Source of the DNA: Orobanche coerulescens
Taxonomy: Eukaryota > Streptophyta > Magnoliopsida > Lamiales > Orobanchaceae
Direction: 5' to 3'
Length of the DNA: 64,000 nt
Assembly: GCA_033398695.1 (NCBI GenBank)
Contig: CM065803.1
Location: 100,676,001 to 100,740,000 of the forward strand
Shown piece after piece: positions 33,896 through 43,981 of the stretch; position 1 is the stretch's first letter; each line of letters begins with the position of its first letter. A program made the translations under genes and the position numbers. The notes beneath the pieces are model-generated. The model was not told where the DNA came from, searched no databases, and worked only from the letters and a program-made list of their open reading frames with translations.

Positions 33896-36131
33896 TGTAA
33901 TGCCCGGATAAATGGTGTATTTACCTTGTATTCGACCTTGTATTATTTCGACTTCATGATGTTATAAATCATAGACTGGTTTCCCGTATTTCGTATCCTT
34001 ACGTTTAGGGTATCTATGATTCGCATGCATGTTTCTGCACGTGTTAACGTACGTTATCAGACGGCCATAACGTGCGCTAAGACTGCAGTATTACGTACGT
34101 TATCTTAAGTGGTTAACGTACGTAAGCTAAGTCAACTTGGGATCGGATAAGGGTCGGCGTGTGGGGGCCGAGGAAGGGGCCGAGGAAGGGGCCGGGGAAG
34201 ATCCGTGTGATTTCCGAATGAACCTGGACATAGGTGTTACGTACGCTATGGTTCATGTTTAACGTACGCTAAGGACATGGATATTACGTACGTAAAACCC
34301 TTTTCGATTACGTACGTAAGGAAATGGCGAAATCAGGCCAGTGAGTTCTGGTCAGATGACTACGTACGCTATAGTTAGGGTATAACGTACGTTAAGCTTA
34401 TTACGTACGTAAGGTTTATTGCATAACGTACGTAATGTCCAGAATTCTATTTATAGACTTCGACCCTATTTCATTTCTCACCTTTCTTTTGGCCGATTTT
34501 TCGTGTTCTGGAGATCTTTCATCACCTCTTATCCTCCCTATCATCTTTTGGGACGATTCTTGGGAAGCATAGGCCTTGTAGATTGGTGTTCAAACTTCCG
34601 GTGGTTGAGTTTGTTCAAGTTCTTCCTTGTTCATCTATTTGTTGAGGTATGTGATCTTTCACCAACTAATTTTAGCATGATCTTAGTAATGCTTTGGACT
34701 GTTTTGAGTAGGCCAAACCAGTTTTCTTTTGAGGAGCCTTTCATCTTGGTTTAGAAGATTGAATTCAATTATTTTCGATTCCTCTTGATTGTAGTAATCG
34801 TTGAGCAACCTCTATTGATTAGACTATTGATTAGTGTATCTTGAGATTTATAAACCCATCATATCTAGTTTTCGAAGATTATCTTAGTCTAGGAGAATGT
34901 TTTGATCGAACATTTTCGGTGAAGGATTAATGGATTGAACTTAAGGATTAATTCGTAGAAGGAGATTTGGAACTAGTCTTTATGATAATTCATCGAAGTT
35001 CGGATATCTTGTTATTATAAAACATGATTAGAATCCTCCTAGGATGAATTCCATGTTATGTAGCAACAATCAACCGAAGGAATTGTGTTAGGACAGAATA
35101 GTCCATCGCCATAATAGATGCACCATGCCTCCTTATGATTCATTTGATGATTTCAACGATTATCCGGAACTATGGGTCATACCGACGTTATTGTTTGATG
35201 AAGGTTTGCATTCGGTGAGCCGACCGAGTGAGAATTCTAAGAACGAATTGAAGACTGTTGATAGTAGAAATTCTTGTCGCCATTGTTGAGGCAAGTATCG
35301 TATTTGAAAGTTTGTGAGAAATTGTTGAATTTGATCATGCATATGGTTTATTCGTATTGTTGATATGAGATTATCATTACAATTGCTATCGAGTTAACAT
35401 ACGTTCACATTGATGAATATGTCGATTTTCTTGCATATGTATATGCATAGTTGTGTTTATGTGTAAGTTGTGATGATCCGATGGGATCAAGCGATCTATG
35501 CTGAGGGCGCTGGATCGGATGTCCACCTCGTGTTGATCCGACGGGATCATCTTGGGATCTAGGCTGAGGGCGCTGGATCATTGGACGGGTTTTTTTCACC
35601 TCGTGTTGGTCCGACGGGATCAACTTGGGATCTATGCTGAGGGCGCTGGATCGTTGGAATACCCATGTTGTGTTGATTGAATCTCGTGGATTCGTATTGG
35701 TGGATTTCGGTAGTGGAAGTCCATATTGTGTATGATTTTATGCATAGTTGTTGCATATTGGTGTGTTCCGATACTTGTACTAGCATTGTTTTGCTAACCC
35801 CCTCGGGGGTGGACATTTGTTTTGATGTTCAGGTAGCCGAGGAGCGGGGAAGCAGCCACAGTACCATCATGACGATGAAGTTGCTCAGTGATGTTAGTCG
35901 TTTGTCGTCTTTGTGATTTGTCTTCTTGGTCTTTTTTTTCTAGTACTCGAGTACGCGTGTCTTTTTAAGATCATTTCGATATGGTTGTAATATAACTGTT
36001 GGAATCAATTTGCTATTTGGATTTCGGTGATATTATTGGTTTATATTTACATTTCTTTTAATCAGCCTTGTAAATCCTTACTTAAAGGATTTACGGCGCT
36101 GTAATTATTCCGATTATTTCGGGGTGTTACA
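33896..36131 (+). repeat. 3' LTR of element B
   Basis: 2,236 bp with the same termini as the 5' LTR, plus a 13-bp duplication (ccgaggaagggg) at about 34170-34185. TATA at 34448-34455. Confidence 0.95.
34045..34435 (+). promoter_or_regulatory. Intact 12-copy palindrome array in 3' LTR of B
   Basis: TAACGTACGTTA-like words start at 34045, 34068, 34091, 34114; 34237, 34260, 34284, 34308; 34360, 34383, 34401, 34424. They form three groups of four, mostly at 23 bp, with 52 bp between the last two groups. The last word ends 12 bp before TATTTATA. This is the clearest example of the array type in the window. Confidence 0.95.
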
Positions 36132-36136
36132 CGAAC

Positions 36137-36859
36137 CACATCCCCATTCAAAAGCATTCATTCAATAAATACTAAATAAATGGAAAGCATAGAGATACAT
36201 TGATCCAATCAACAATACGAACCGATCCAATCGATTCACACAATCGATAATATGATAACGTTCAAAATAATTCGGTCGACCATAAATATTCTAATTAATT
36301 AAATTTCCCTTATAAAATGAAATACCATCAATCATTTTAATCATATTAAATCCAATTTAACATGCGGGAGATTAATTTTCAAGAATACACGAAAAAATCG
36401 AGCAGGCGAAATTGGCTGCCATGGCCGAGTCATCGCGGCAAAGATGCCGGCAGACATGCTCGGCATGGCCGATCATGCTCGGAAGCTACCGGCCGGCTGC
36501 CCCGCAGCCCCGTGCCGCGGCCCTCGAGGCGTGCGCGGCCCACATCTGATGTTGCCAGTCTGTGCACTGACCACAGGCGCGGCCCCGACTTCCGGACCCC
36601 TCCCGGACCGTCCAACGGCATTTCGGGGCTAGTTTTTCGACCGGATATCCAATATCTATATTCTCCAACATTCATATCTTCAATATAAATCATTTTTTCA
36701 AGAAATTAAGATTTATATTTAGACATAAACTTACGAAAAATATAATTACAACGAACGTAAAAACATATACCACGATTATGACTAAAATGATTCCAAATCA
36801 TTCACCATCTAATCGAGCATTCCAAATGCTAATATCGTATATACGATCGGAAGACCTAC
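36137..36859 (-). other. Element J leader, LTR-proximal part with GC-rich patch
   Basis: Non-coding. A GC-rich stretch at about 36410-36640 stands out from AT-rich surroundings. Open frames there overlap on both strands and are not convincing genes. Confidence 0.65.
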
Positions 36860-36871
36860 GCTCCGATACCA
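36860..36871 (-). other. PBS of element J (tRNA-iMet type)
   Basis: Minus strand TGGTATCGGAGC directly inside the LTR end. Confidence 0.9.
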
Positions 36872-36872
36872 C

Positions 36873-38833
36873 TGTTGGGATTCGGTGCCTAAAACAAAGG
36901 CCCAGCGGAAGCGGTAAAACGAAAATTAATTCGATCCGAATCCCTTCGAGGATCGATCGAGCTACGTATATACGAATATCAAAAACGAATTCACAAGAGA
37001 TATAGAAACTCACCCTTGTAGTCCGTTGATTAGATGGATAACCTTCTCTTGAGCTATTCCCAAGCTCTTGAACGATCCAACGCCGAAAGCACCGCGTCTC
37101 TACTTGCCACACGCCGGAGAAACGACCGGAACGACAATCACCTTGCTATCCTCCGAGGATACGGCTAGAGCTAAGTGATGAAGCTTTCAATATGAAATTA
37201 TAACACTCTAAGTGTATAACTCACAATCTCTCTTTTATTTCTCAATTTTCTTCCAAGAAAAATCAAGAACTTGATGAATAAAGAGGAAAATGATGAAGAA
37301 GACTTGGAGAAGTCTTTTCTCTCTCTCTACACTCTTGCAACCTCACGTTGGAATCAAAGTATTATGAGGTGAGAAGTCTTCCTCTCTTTATTCTATTTCC
37401 ACTCACATGCAAAACAAATCATCCCATATGATATTTTTGCCCCACAAGTCATGTTCTTTAATTTAAAAAAGGAAACAACAAGACAATGGGAAGGTGGGTG
37501 GAAGGGGTTGGGGCGGCCCATGTTAGAAATCGGACGAGTTCGGTTCGTTTCGGACTCCCGAGAGTCCAAACAGATAAACTCCGATTCCGTTTCGATGTAT
37601 TTATATTGATTAATTAATCCAATTAATTAAACATATCAAATAGAAAATAATATAATTAATTTCTCCAAGAAATAATTATATTTATGAATTAAATTAATCA
37701 CCCGGTAATTTATTTAATTCATTAGTCCGTAAATCAATTTATCCAATAAATCGATTTAGACATCCAATGTCCCAAGTTAGATATCCAATATCTAATATTC
37801 ATAATGAGAGAATTAGCTTTATTCATTCCATCGTCAATCCTATTGCGCGACTCGGTAGGTCCGTCTCAGTCAGCAATGGGAGGAACCAAAGAGTAGTAGC
37901 ACCACCTAGCCAGCCTGGTGGCCTACACTGTACCCCGACTGAGAACGAATGATTGGGATCATTCAAGAACCATTCTGTCGTGAATACCAGTATACGTATA
38001 AACCCTTCTTTCAAATGTCCCGATCAAGTTATAGGGTCACGGTCAGTCAAACCCTATCTGTACTTGACGCTATGCATGCGTTAATGCAAATCGAGTTCAT
38101 CGAGCTCTCATGTATCTAATACAGCTAGCTCCAATGCTTTGGCCAAAGACTTATGATCCCATTTGCCAATAACCGCATAGGACATATAACCCGTTCACTA
38201 ACAGGAGAAAGAATTCTATCTTGGTATTTAGTATGACCTGCTACTTGCCCGTCAAGATGCACGTCGAGGTTGACCCCCGCCTTCCGGTTTACAGGGTCGA
38301 ACTACTCTAATGAAAATCTTGACGTCACAAGCACATCCCTACTAAATCCTCCAGTCGAAGGTTCACGAATACCTATCACAACCTTTCGATTCCGTCATTG
38401 ACTGTCGCGGAGTGAAATCCGTGTGACGAATCGTGGGTGAGTCGGTTCGAGTATACTAATCTAATTAGCATACCTATAACGTGTGCTCCCACTAACCATT
38501 AGTGTTCGATAGGCACTCTCCATGTCAAAGAACACGTCATACAAGTCTTCCCATAAACTTAACGCCCAGTCAAGTTTCATCGACTTGCGAACGATTAAGT
38601 ATTTGAGCTATAAACCTTTCTAGTGCCGACCCCCTTATCCAATAAGGAGTAGAATGTTTTGCTCTCAAATACACGGACTAGTTTCTATATGTTTATTTAC
38701 GAGTTAGGAATGCCAGTAACTACCAGTAAATAAAGAAACATTGATTTGCCTTATATAAATGGTTTACATAATTACAAGTACAATGCCCTCACTCAACAAC
38801 CTCTAAGTGGCATTCGAGGGCATACTCCTAACA
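36873..38833 (-). repeat. 5' LTR of element J
   Basis: Minus strand TGTTAGGAGTATGCCC...CGAATCCCAACA, about 1.96 kb. A second copy of its first 333 bp lies at 4932-5264. No CpG palindrome array is seen. Confidence 0.9.
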
Positions 38834-39662
38834 CTTTTTAGGTGATATAGAATTTTTGCAGAAAAATCGTTTATTAGATAAGCATGAAAAATCAAAAACT
38901 CCTCAAATTAAGTAAGTTTCGGTTCTATTTTTCATCAACCGACTTATTCTTCTTTTCTCAAGGTAACGAATGACTCAATTTTAAATGATAATTACAAGGT
39001 TTGGAAAGATAGATTAAGGCCCAAAAATTATGGAATATACAATTTTTTTTACCGGTTAAAACAATTTTTGAAACTTGTATATAGCTAACTTATTGATGTT
39101 ATGGCCAGATCTAGAAATCTCACAAATAAACAATATATATATATATATATACATAAAAAAAATTAAAGCCAAATAACAAAAATAATCAAAACACACCACA
39201 ATAATCAAAGCTAAACACACCAAAATACCAAACACACCAAAAGAGGCAAAACACACCACCCCCAAAATTGAAAAAGAAACTGTCCTCGGTTTTAAAAAAA
39301 ATAATAATAAAAAGTAAGAGAAAAAAATACTCCCTGTTATGAAAATTGATGCTTGAGCTATGACCTTTTTGGATCTGCATGAAAAAATATACGAGGCAAA
39401 CATCAACAACAACAACAAAAAAATACCCGGAGGTATAACAATTTTTACGATGCGCTTCAGGAAAGTCCGAAGAGTCGCCTTACGCTGCCATCAATGCTTT
39501 TATTAAAAACAAAACAAAATTACGGCAATAAAAATAACAATACATAAATCGCGAATAGATGCGCGTCAAGAGATCAAAAAGAAACTCCTTAAGCTGCCAT
39601 CATTTAGCACGATTTTTACACACGACAGAAAGTAAAAATAACAAGAGGTCTGATATAGGGTA
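38834..39662 (-). other. Non-coding region downstream of LOG in element D
   Basis: AT-rich. It contains the continuation of the 73-bp repeat at its left end, an AT microsatellite (39130-39150), and two partial copies of a ctgccatcat segment (about 39485 and 39595). A possible polyadenylation signal AATAAA (minus) lies at 39499-39504, about 160 bp past the LOG stop. Confidence 0.6.
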
Positions 39663-40319
39663 TCAAAGGGAGAGGAATGAATCCACTTTTCGTTTTCTCA
39701 CGGTGAGATCTTCCATCCAGACAATATTAGCTAGAGCTGGATCTGCTTGAGGAACAAATTCAGTGAGTTTTTTTATTAGCTCTTCTGGTGTTGTTGCAAC
39801 GACTATGATTCGTTTAGCATGCTCGGAAATAAAACCATTTTCAGCAGAGTAGTCGATGAAAGATAGTAAACCATCAAAGAAACCATTGACATTAAGCAGA
39901 CCTATTGGTTTTTTATGAACATTTAGCTGGGCTCTGCTAACCACATGAAAAAGTTCCTCAAGGGTGCCAAAACCACCGGGAAGGGTGATAAAGGCGCCAG
40001 AATTATTTATCATGTGAGTTATGCGATCTTGCATATTTACAGATCTAAACTCATCTCCAATAGTTGCCCCGGTGATTTTACTTTCAGCCAGAGGTTTTGG
40101 AATTATTCCCAACACTCTTACTCCTTCCATATAGGCAGAAGCAGTAGCTCGTCCCATTAATCCTAGACTTCCTCCTCCGTAAACTACATGAATGCATTTT
40201 TTTCCTAAAGTACGACCCAAGTTGTGGGCTGCTTCAGTAAAGCATGCCTCTTTTCCATAACTAGCTCCACCAAAAATGCAGACTGAGTTAAATCTTTTTG
40301 TGGAAGATGATGATTCCAT
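39663..40319 (-). CDS. LOG-like: LONELY GUY-type cytokinin riboside 5'-monophosphate phosphoribohydrolase
   Basis: A 218-residue protein, the usual length for plant LOG enzymes. The start at 40319 (MESSSSTKRF) is preferred; an in-frame ATG at 40394 would add 25 hydrophobic residues. The Rossmann-type fold shows CIFGGASYG (residues 14-22) and VVYGGGSLGLMG (45-56). The catalytic region has an Arg in MQDRITHM (residue 99) and the signature PGGFGTLEE (114-122). Family members release free cytokinin bases from their riboside monophosphates in cytosol and nucleus. The ORF has no introns, whereas plant LOG genes normally have several. It lies inside element D, between the 181-residue ORF and the 3' tandem repeats, with its own TATA box. 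Activity is inferred; the variant MQDRITHM in place of the common HQRKAEM could alter it. Confidence 0.92.
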   Translation of the reverse strand: MESSSSTKRFNSVCIFGGASYGKEACFTEAAHNLGRTLGKKCIHVVYGGGSLGLMGRATASAYMEGVRVLGIIPKPLAESKITGATIGDEFRSVNMQDRITHMINNSGAFITLPGGFGTLEELFHVVSRAQLNVHKKPIGLLNVNGFFDGLLSFIDYSAENGFISEHAKRIIVVATTPEELIKKLTEFVPQADPALANIVWMEDLTVRKRKVDSFLSL

Positions 40320-40400
40320 TTTTGAAAAGAAATTTATTTGAGAGAAAAAGGAAAAAAAGTACAAGTTTGAGGGATGAATAAAAGAAACAAGCACAATGTT

Positions 40401-40408
40401 TATTTATA
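40401..40408 (-). promoter_or_regulatory. TATA box upstream of the LOG gene
   Basis: Minus strand CTATAAATAAA, 82-89 bp before the LOG start codon. This implies a short leader of about 50 nt. It suggests a private promoter rather than use of the LTR promoter alone. Confidence 0.65.
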
Positions 40409-40629
40409 GAAGAAAAATGAGAAAAAATTGTTTAACAAGTTTGTGATTGCGTTGATTGCGCTTCAACTACTCAAAAGAATAATGAATGCATTTATCGCGT
40501 ATCACATTTTTTATTCAGAAAATCTCACCATACGACAAAAATAAAAGATACTCACGTGTATATACAGTAGTTGTGATTGTGGCTCACATCTTCCTCTGAT
40601 TTTACGTTCAGAAACGGCTTAAACGCCTT

Positions 40630-41175
40630 CTATGAGTCGGGGAGAAGCTTCCCATCCAATTTTCTTACAAATTGGCAAACAGGGTCTTTTAACGTCAGAT
40701 TCCCAAGACGTTGTTCATATTCTGGTTTGAATTTATTCCACAAACATCGAATTCCGTAATGTACGAGTCCACTAGGATGCGTGTCAAGAGTAATTTCGAT
40801 ATTATCTAAATTCTCTTTATTAAGACCATCCTTAATGAACTGAATTTTATCTTCTCTGTTTGTAGATGGAATTCTTAAAGATCGACATTTTAAATTACAG
40901 TTCCATCTAGCACATTTATAGCAAACAGCTATTATCTTTGCTCGGCGTTTCTTTGCATATGAACTTTTTCCAAGCCCTGGTAAAAATCTAGTAGGTGTTT
41001 CCGTGAATTCACCTGCTATTCTCACTTTTGCTTCAATAATGAATCTAATATCAAAAGGTATGCTTTTATTCATAATCAACCTCATCCTTTCAAGTCTTGT
41101 CTTGTAAATTTTTAAAATGACTTTTTTGCTAAGAAAGGGAAATCTCTTTTCCATACTACTCAAAGTTTCTTCCAT
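40630..41175 (-). CDS. Unknown 181-residue protein in element D
   Basis: Not recognised. It sits where gag would be expected, about 210 bp after the PBS, and 310 bp upstream of the LOG start. It begins MEETLSSMEKRFPFLSKK, is rich in Lys and Ile, and has a basic KKRRAK stretch (residues 75-80). A four-cysteine cluster follows, CYKCARWNCNLKC (Cys85, 88, 93, 97; C-x2-C-x4-C-x3-C), which could bind zinc but is not the CCHC knuckle of Gag. The C-terminal half has LDTHPSGLVHYGIRCLW. No signal peptide or membrane segment. It could be an element-specific ORF, a capture like the LOG gene, or a remnant of host DNA. Confidence 0.6.
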   Translation of the reverse strand: MEETLSSMEKRFPFLSKKVILKIYKTRLERMRLIMNKSIPFDIRFIIEAKVRIAGEFTETPTRFLPGLGKSSYAKKRRAKIIAVCYKCARWNCNLKCRSLRIPSTNREDKIQFIKDGLNKENLDNIEITLDTHPSGLVHYGIRCLWNKFKPEYEQRLGNLTLKDPVCQFVRKLDGKLLPDS

Positions 41176-41382
41176 GATAAATAAAATAAAATAAAATAAA
41201 AAGAGAAAATATTAACAAATATTAGTTGTTGTGGGAAACTGAAAAAGCCGACTTCGATAGTCACGGAGTACCGTTATCCGCCACTTGACCGGACAGAAGA
41301 ATAAAAGATGCAGAAATATAGAAAGATAAAATAACAAGATATAAACAAAAGTATACAAAAAATTATATTTGGCCTAAAACAA
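41176..41382 (-). other. 5' untranslated leader of element D
   Basis: Between the PBS and the 181-residue ORF; AT-rich, including an (aaaat)n run at about 41180-41205. No other coding signal seen. Confidence 0.6.
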
Positions 41383-41400
41383 TCCCAGGCAACGGCGCTA
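41383..41400 (-). other. PBS of element D (tRNA-Asp type, imperfect)
   Basis: Minus strand TAGCGCCGTTGCCTGGGA, five bases from the LTR. It matches TGGCGCCGTTGCCGGGG, complementary to the 3' end of plant tRNA-Asp, with two mismatches. Confidence 0.78.
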
Positions 41401-41405
41401 AAATT

Positions 41406-43480
41406 TGATCGGTCAAAAACTTATCCTAAAAATAGGAGTTTTTGAGTCGCTCGCAAATATATACGAGGTAGAAGTAGTTTGTCGTAAGTTCTACCAAGGT
41501 CTCTTCTCTCGAGGATTGCTCAGCAGGGCTTCGTATAATATTTTGTTACAAATTGCGAGAAATAAATACTAAAATATTCTAAAATATATTTTTTTGGTTT
41601 TTAAATTAACTAAATTAAAATGCACTATTTTTAATTTAAACTATTTTTAATAAGACTATTTTTAATAAGACTATTTATATTAGACTATTTTTATTAAGAC
41701 TATTTTTAACTAGACTATTTATATTAAGACTATTTTTAGTAAGACTATTTTTAATACTACTATTTTTAATAAGACTATTTTTATACTAGACTATTTATAT
41801 TAAGACTATTTATATTAAGACTATTTTTAACTAGACTATTTGTAACTAGTGAAAATGAATAGAATTAAAATGAGTTGGGAATTTATAAAATCTAGGGGAT
41901 TACGGGTTCATTAAATTAGGTATTTAATTAAGTATAGGAATTGATTTATATGGATATAAAAGAAAAACGAATATTTATCGAGTAATCAACTTTTCACCTC
42001 ATAACTTTCGTATTCAAAGATGTCTTAATCACTTTCGCTTTTTTAAGATGTTGATAACAAGATTAACACTTGATAGATTGAAAAGATGTGTTTCCAATAC
42101 ACTTAACAATCAATCAAGGAGGTTTCACTAGTAGAAATAGGATATGATCAATCTCTATTTAAACCAATTAGTCCTTTCATTTCTTTAACTTGACTATTTT
42201 TAGGATAAACAATTGTTCATCGAGTAATCAACTTTTCACCTCATAACTTTCGTATTCAAAGGTGTCTTAACCACTTTCGCAATCTTAAGATGTTGATAAC
42301 AAGATTAACATTTGATAGATTGAAAAGATATGTTTCCAATTCACTCAACAATCAATCAAGAAGGTTTCATTAGTAAAAATAGGATATGATCAATCTCTAT
42401 TTAAACCAATTAGTCCTAAAAATAGTGTAAATCAATCAAATACTAAATATATAACCTAATGGAAATCCCCCTTCCCCTAGGAAGAAAGATTAGCTACTCA
42501 TTGGTTTATACATACTAAAATTATAATAGAAATAATTGATATATATAATAAATATATATAGAAACTTTTAATTACTAGAACTTAATGACAATAGATAAAA
42601 CTTATTTAAATATGATGAATCAAAGTGCAAGAAACAAACTTCAAAATATAACTTCAAACTTGTTTAAAGGTTACAAGCTTACAAAAATTGAAAGTAAAAT
42701 ACTAAGTAAAATACTAAGTGCTTATTGATCAAGCACTTTTCAATTACAAACTAAATGAAAGAAAAACTTCAAACCAAAAATGAAATACAAACTAAAATTG
42801 AGAGTTCTAATGAAAATATCTTGCTAAAATAAAGGAGTGTTTCTTTGCAAGAAGATGAGATTGATTTTGCAATGAATGAAGATGTCCTTTTATAGGTGAT
42901 TTTCAAGAATACAATTGATTATTTAATTCAAAATATCTATTGTAATATCTTGATTTATTCTTTGTTCACACTTCACCCATGTCTTTGATTTTTCAGATTT
43001 TTGACCATAAAAATATCTTGTGGTTGAGTTCACAAGATGGTCAAAAGTGGACTATTTTTGCATGGCATCTGCTGAAAAACGGCGATGAAAAACGGCCCAG
43101 TTTGCCCCGTGTTGTGCGCCGTTTTGTGGTGACTCGGTCTCTTCCGGAATACGCGCGAGGACACGGCGCTAAATGCCGGCCGTGTGTGGAATGGCCCAAG
43201 ACACGGCCCTTGTTGTGCCGTATGTGAAACGGCCTACATAACACGATCCTTTTTGCGCCGTGTTATATGGTCGTTTTGCCTTGAAAAATTCCCGTCGTTG
43301 GATTTGATCTTGTTTTCCGCCCTTTTTGATGCTTCATGTCAGTAATCTATAAAATAACCATTTTTAGCTCATGTTTGGACATATCTGTAAAATATGTATT
43401 TTTAATCACAAATCAGTACGATTATGCCCGGAAAAAGAAATATTTTGTATATGAAGTTTAGATCAATTATGCACTAATCA
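41406..43480 (-). repeat. 5' LTR of element D
   Basis: About 2,075 bp, minus strand TGATTAGTGC...CCGATCA, highly similar to the other LTR but without solo LTR E. A TATA candidate CTATAAAAGGA (minus) lies at about 42886-42896. Confidence 0.93.
43079..43263 (-). promoter_or_regulatory. ACGG/CCGT motif cluster in LTR D
   Basis: Cores at 43079, 43092, 43107 and 43119 form an inverted tetrad spaced 13-15-12, the same as one in LTR E. Further ACACGG and GCCGTGT cores follow at about 43163, 43180, 43203, 43218, 43229 and 43258. The cluster lies about 180 bp upstream of the TATA candidate. Confidence 0.7.
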
Positions 43481-43485
43481 TCGCC

Positions 43486-43981
43486 CTACGGCTCCGGGTA
43501 ACGAAATCTCAACTCTCAACTCAATCAAATCTCGCTGAATCTCGGCTTGAGACGTAAGGATCTCAAGTGTCCGCAACGAGACTGGTTTCCGACTCAAGGC
43601 GTCGGCCACGACGTTCGCCTTGCCCGGATGATAAAGGATTTCGAGGTCATAATCCTTAATCAACTCTAACCACCTCCTCTGCCTCATATTCAACTCCCGC
43701 TGAGTAAATATGTACTTTAGACTTTTATGGTCGGTAAAAATCTGACATGCAGAGCCAAAAAGATAGTGACGCCAAATCTTGAGCGCAGAAACAACTGCCG
43801 CTAACTCCAAATCGTGAGTAGGGTAGTTAAGCTCATACGGCCTCAACTGCCTCGACGCAAATGCAATAGTCTTGTCGTGCTGCATCAACACGCACCCAAG
43901 ACCCTGACCCGAAGCATCGCTATAAACGACAAAACCCTCGTTGCCATATGGCAACGCCAAAATCGGGGCTGAAGTCAAACG
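43486..43981 (-). pseudogene. Element C pol: RNase H part
   Basis: Encodes [56 protein letters not shown], the DHKSLKYIF motif and [23 protein letters not shown]. The frame continues, once D and one TSD copy are set aside, into 16542-15056. It is cut at 43981 by LTR fragment F, so RT, protease and gag are gone. Confidence 0.92.

Larger units (their letters stand above)
26805..36131 (+). mobile_element. Element B: structurally complete Ty3/gypsy retrotransposon
   Basis: 5' LTR 26805-29014, PBS 29020-29031, gag-pol 29259-33860, PPT at 33884-33893, 3' LTR 33896-36131, TSD cgaac (26800-26804 and 36132-36136). The LTRs are nearly identical outside a ~300-bp block in the palindrome array (see findings), suggesting a recent insertion. 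The coding region nonetheless has several frame breaks. Protein order and C-terminal tail suggest a Tekay/Del-like chromovirus. Confidence 0.95.
22679..38833 (-). mobile_element. Element J: copia retrotransposon, 3'-truncated, containing B
   Basis: Minus strand: 5' LTR 36873-38833, PBS 36860-36871, long leader split by element B (36137-36859 and 25758-26799), gag-protease 24624-25757, integrase 23518-24465, RT 22679-23428. The sequence stops within RT/RNase H at 22679, where the D tandem repeat begins, so RNase H and the 3' LTR are missing. Confidence 0.9.
16543..43480 (-). mobile_element. Element D: non-autonomous LTR retrotransposon carrying a LOG gene
   Basis: LTRs of about 2.07 kb at 16543-21815 (interrupted by solo LTR E) and 41406-43480, with TG...CA ends. 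A perfect TSD tcgcc (16538-16542, 43481-43485) interrupts the pol frame of C. On the minus strand the PBS lies at 41383-41400 and a polypurine-like tract GAGTGTGGGTATT at 21816-21828. After removing nested J and B the internal region is only 21816-22678 plus 38834-41405, about 3.4 kb. It has no recognisable gag or pol but holds a LOG gene and a 181-residue ORF. The PPT-proximal gtcttgctcgggactagcaa segment and the tRNA-Asp PBS recall Tat/Ogre-lineage Ty3 elements; that placement is inference. Confidence 0.87.

Noticed and set aside
36362..36693. Overlapping frames of about 100 residues in the leader of J
   Set aside because: They lie on both strands of the same GC-rich patch and have no recognisable domain.
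36860..36871. tRNA gene fragment
   Set aside because: It is a 12-bp primer binding site next to an LTR, with no cloverleaf sequence around it.
38834..41405. LOG as an ordinary host gene between unrelated repeats
   Set aside because: The flanking ~2.07-kb LTRs, exact TSD in pol of C, PBS and PPT show that the block was inserted as one retrotransposon.
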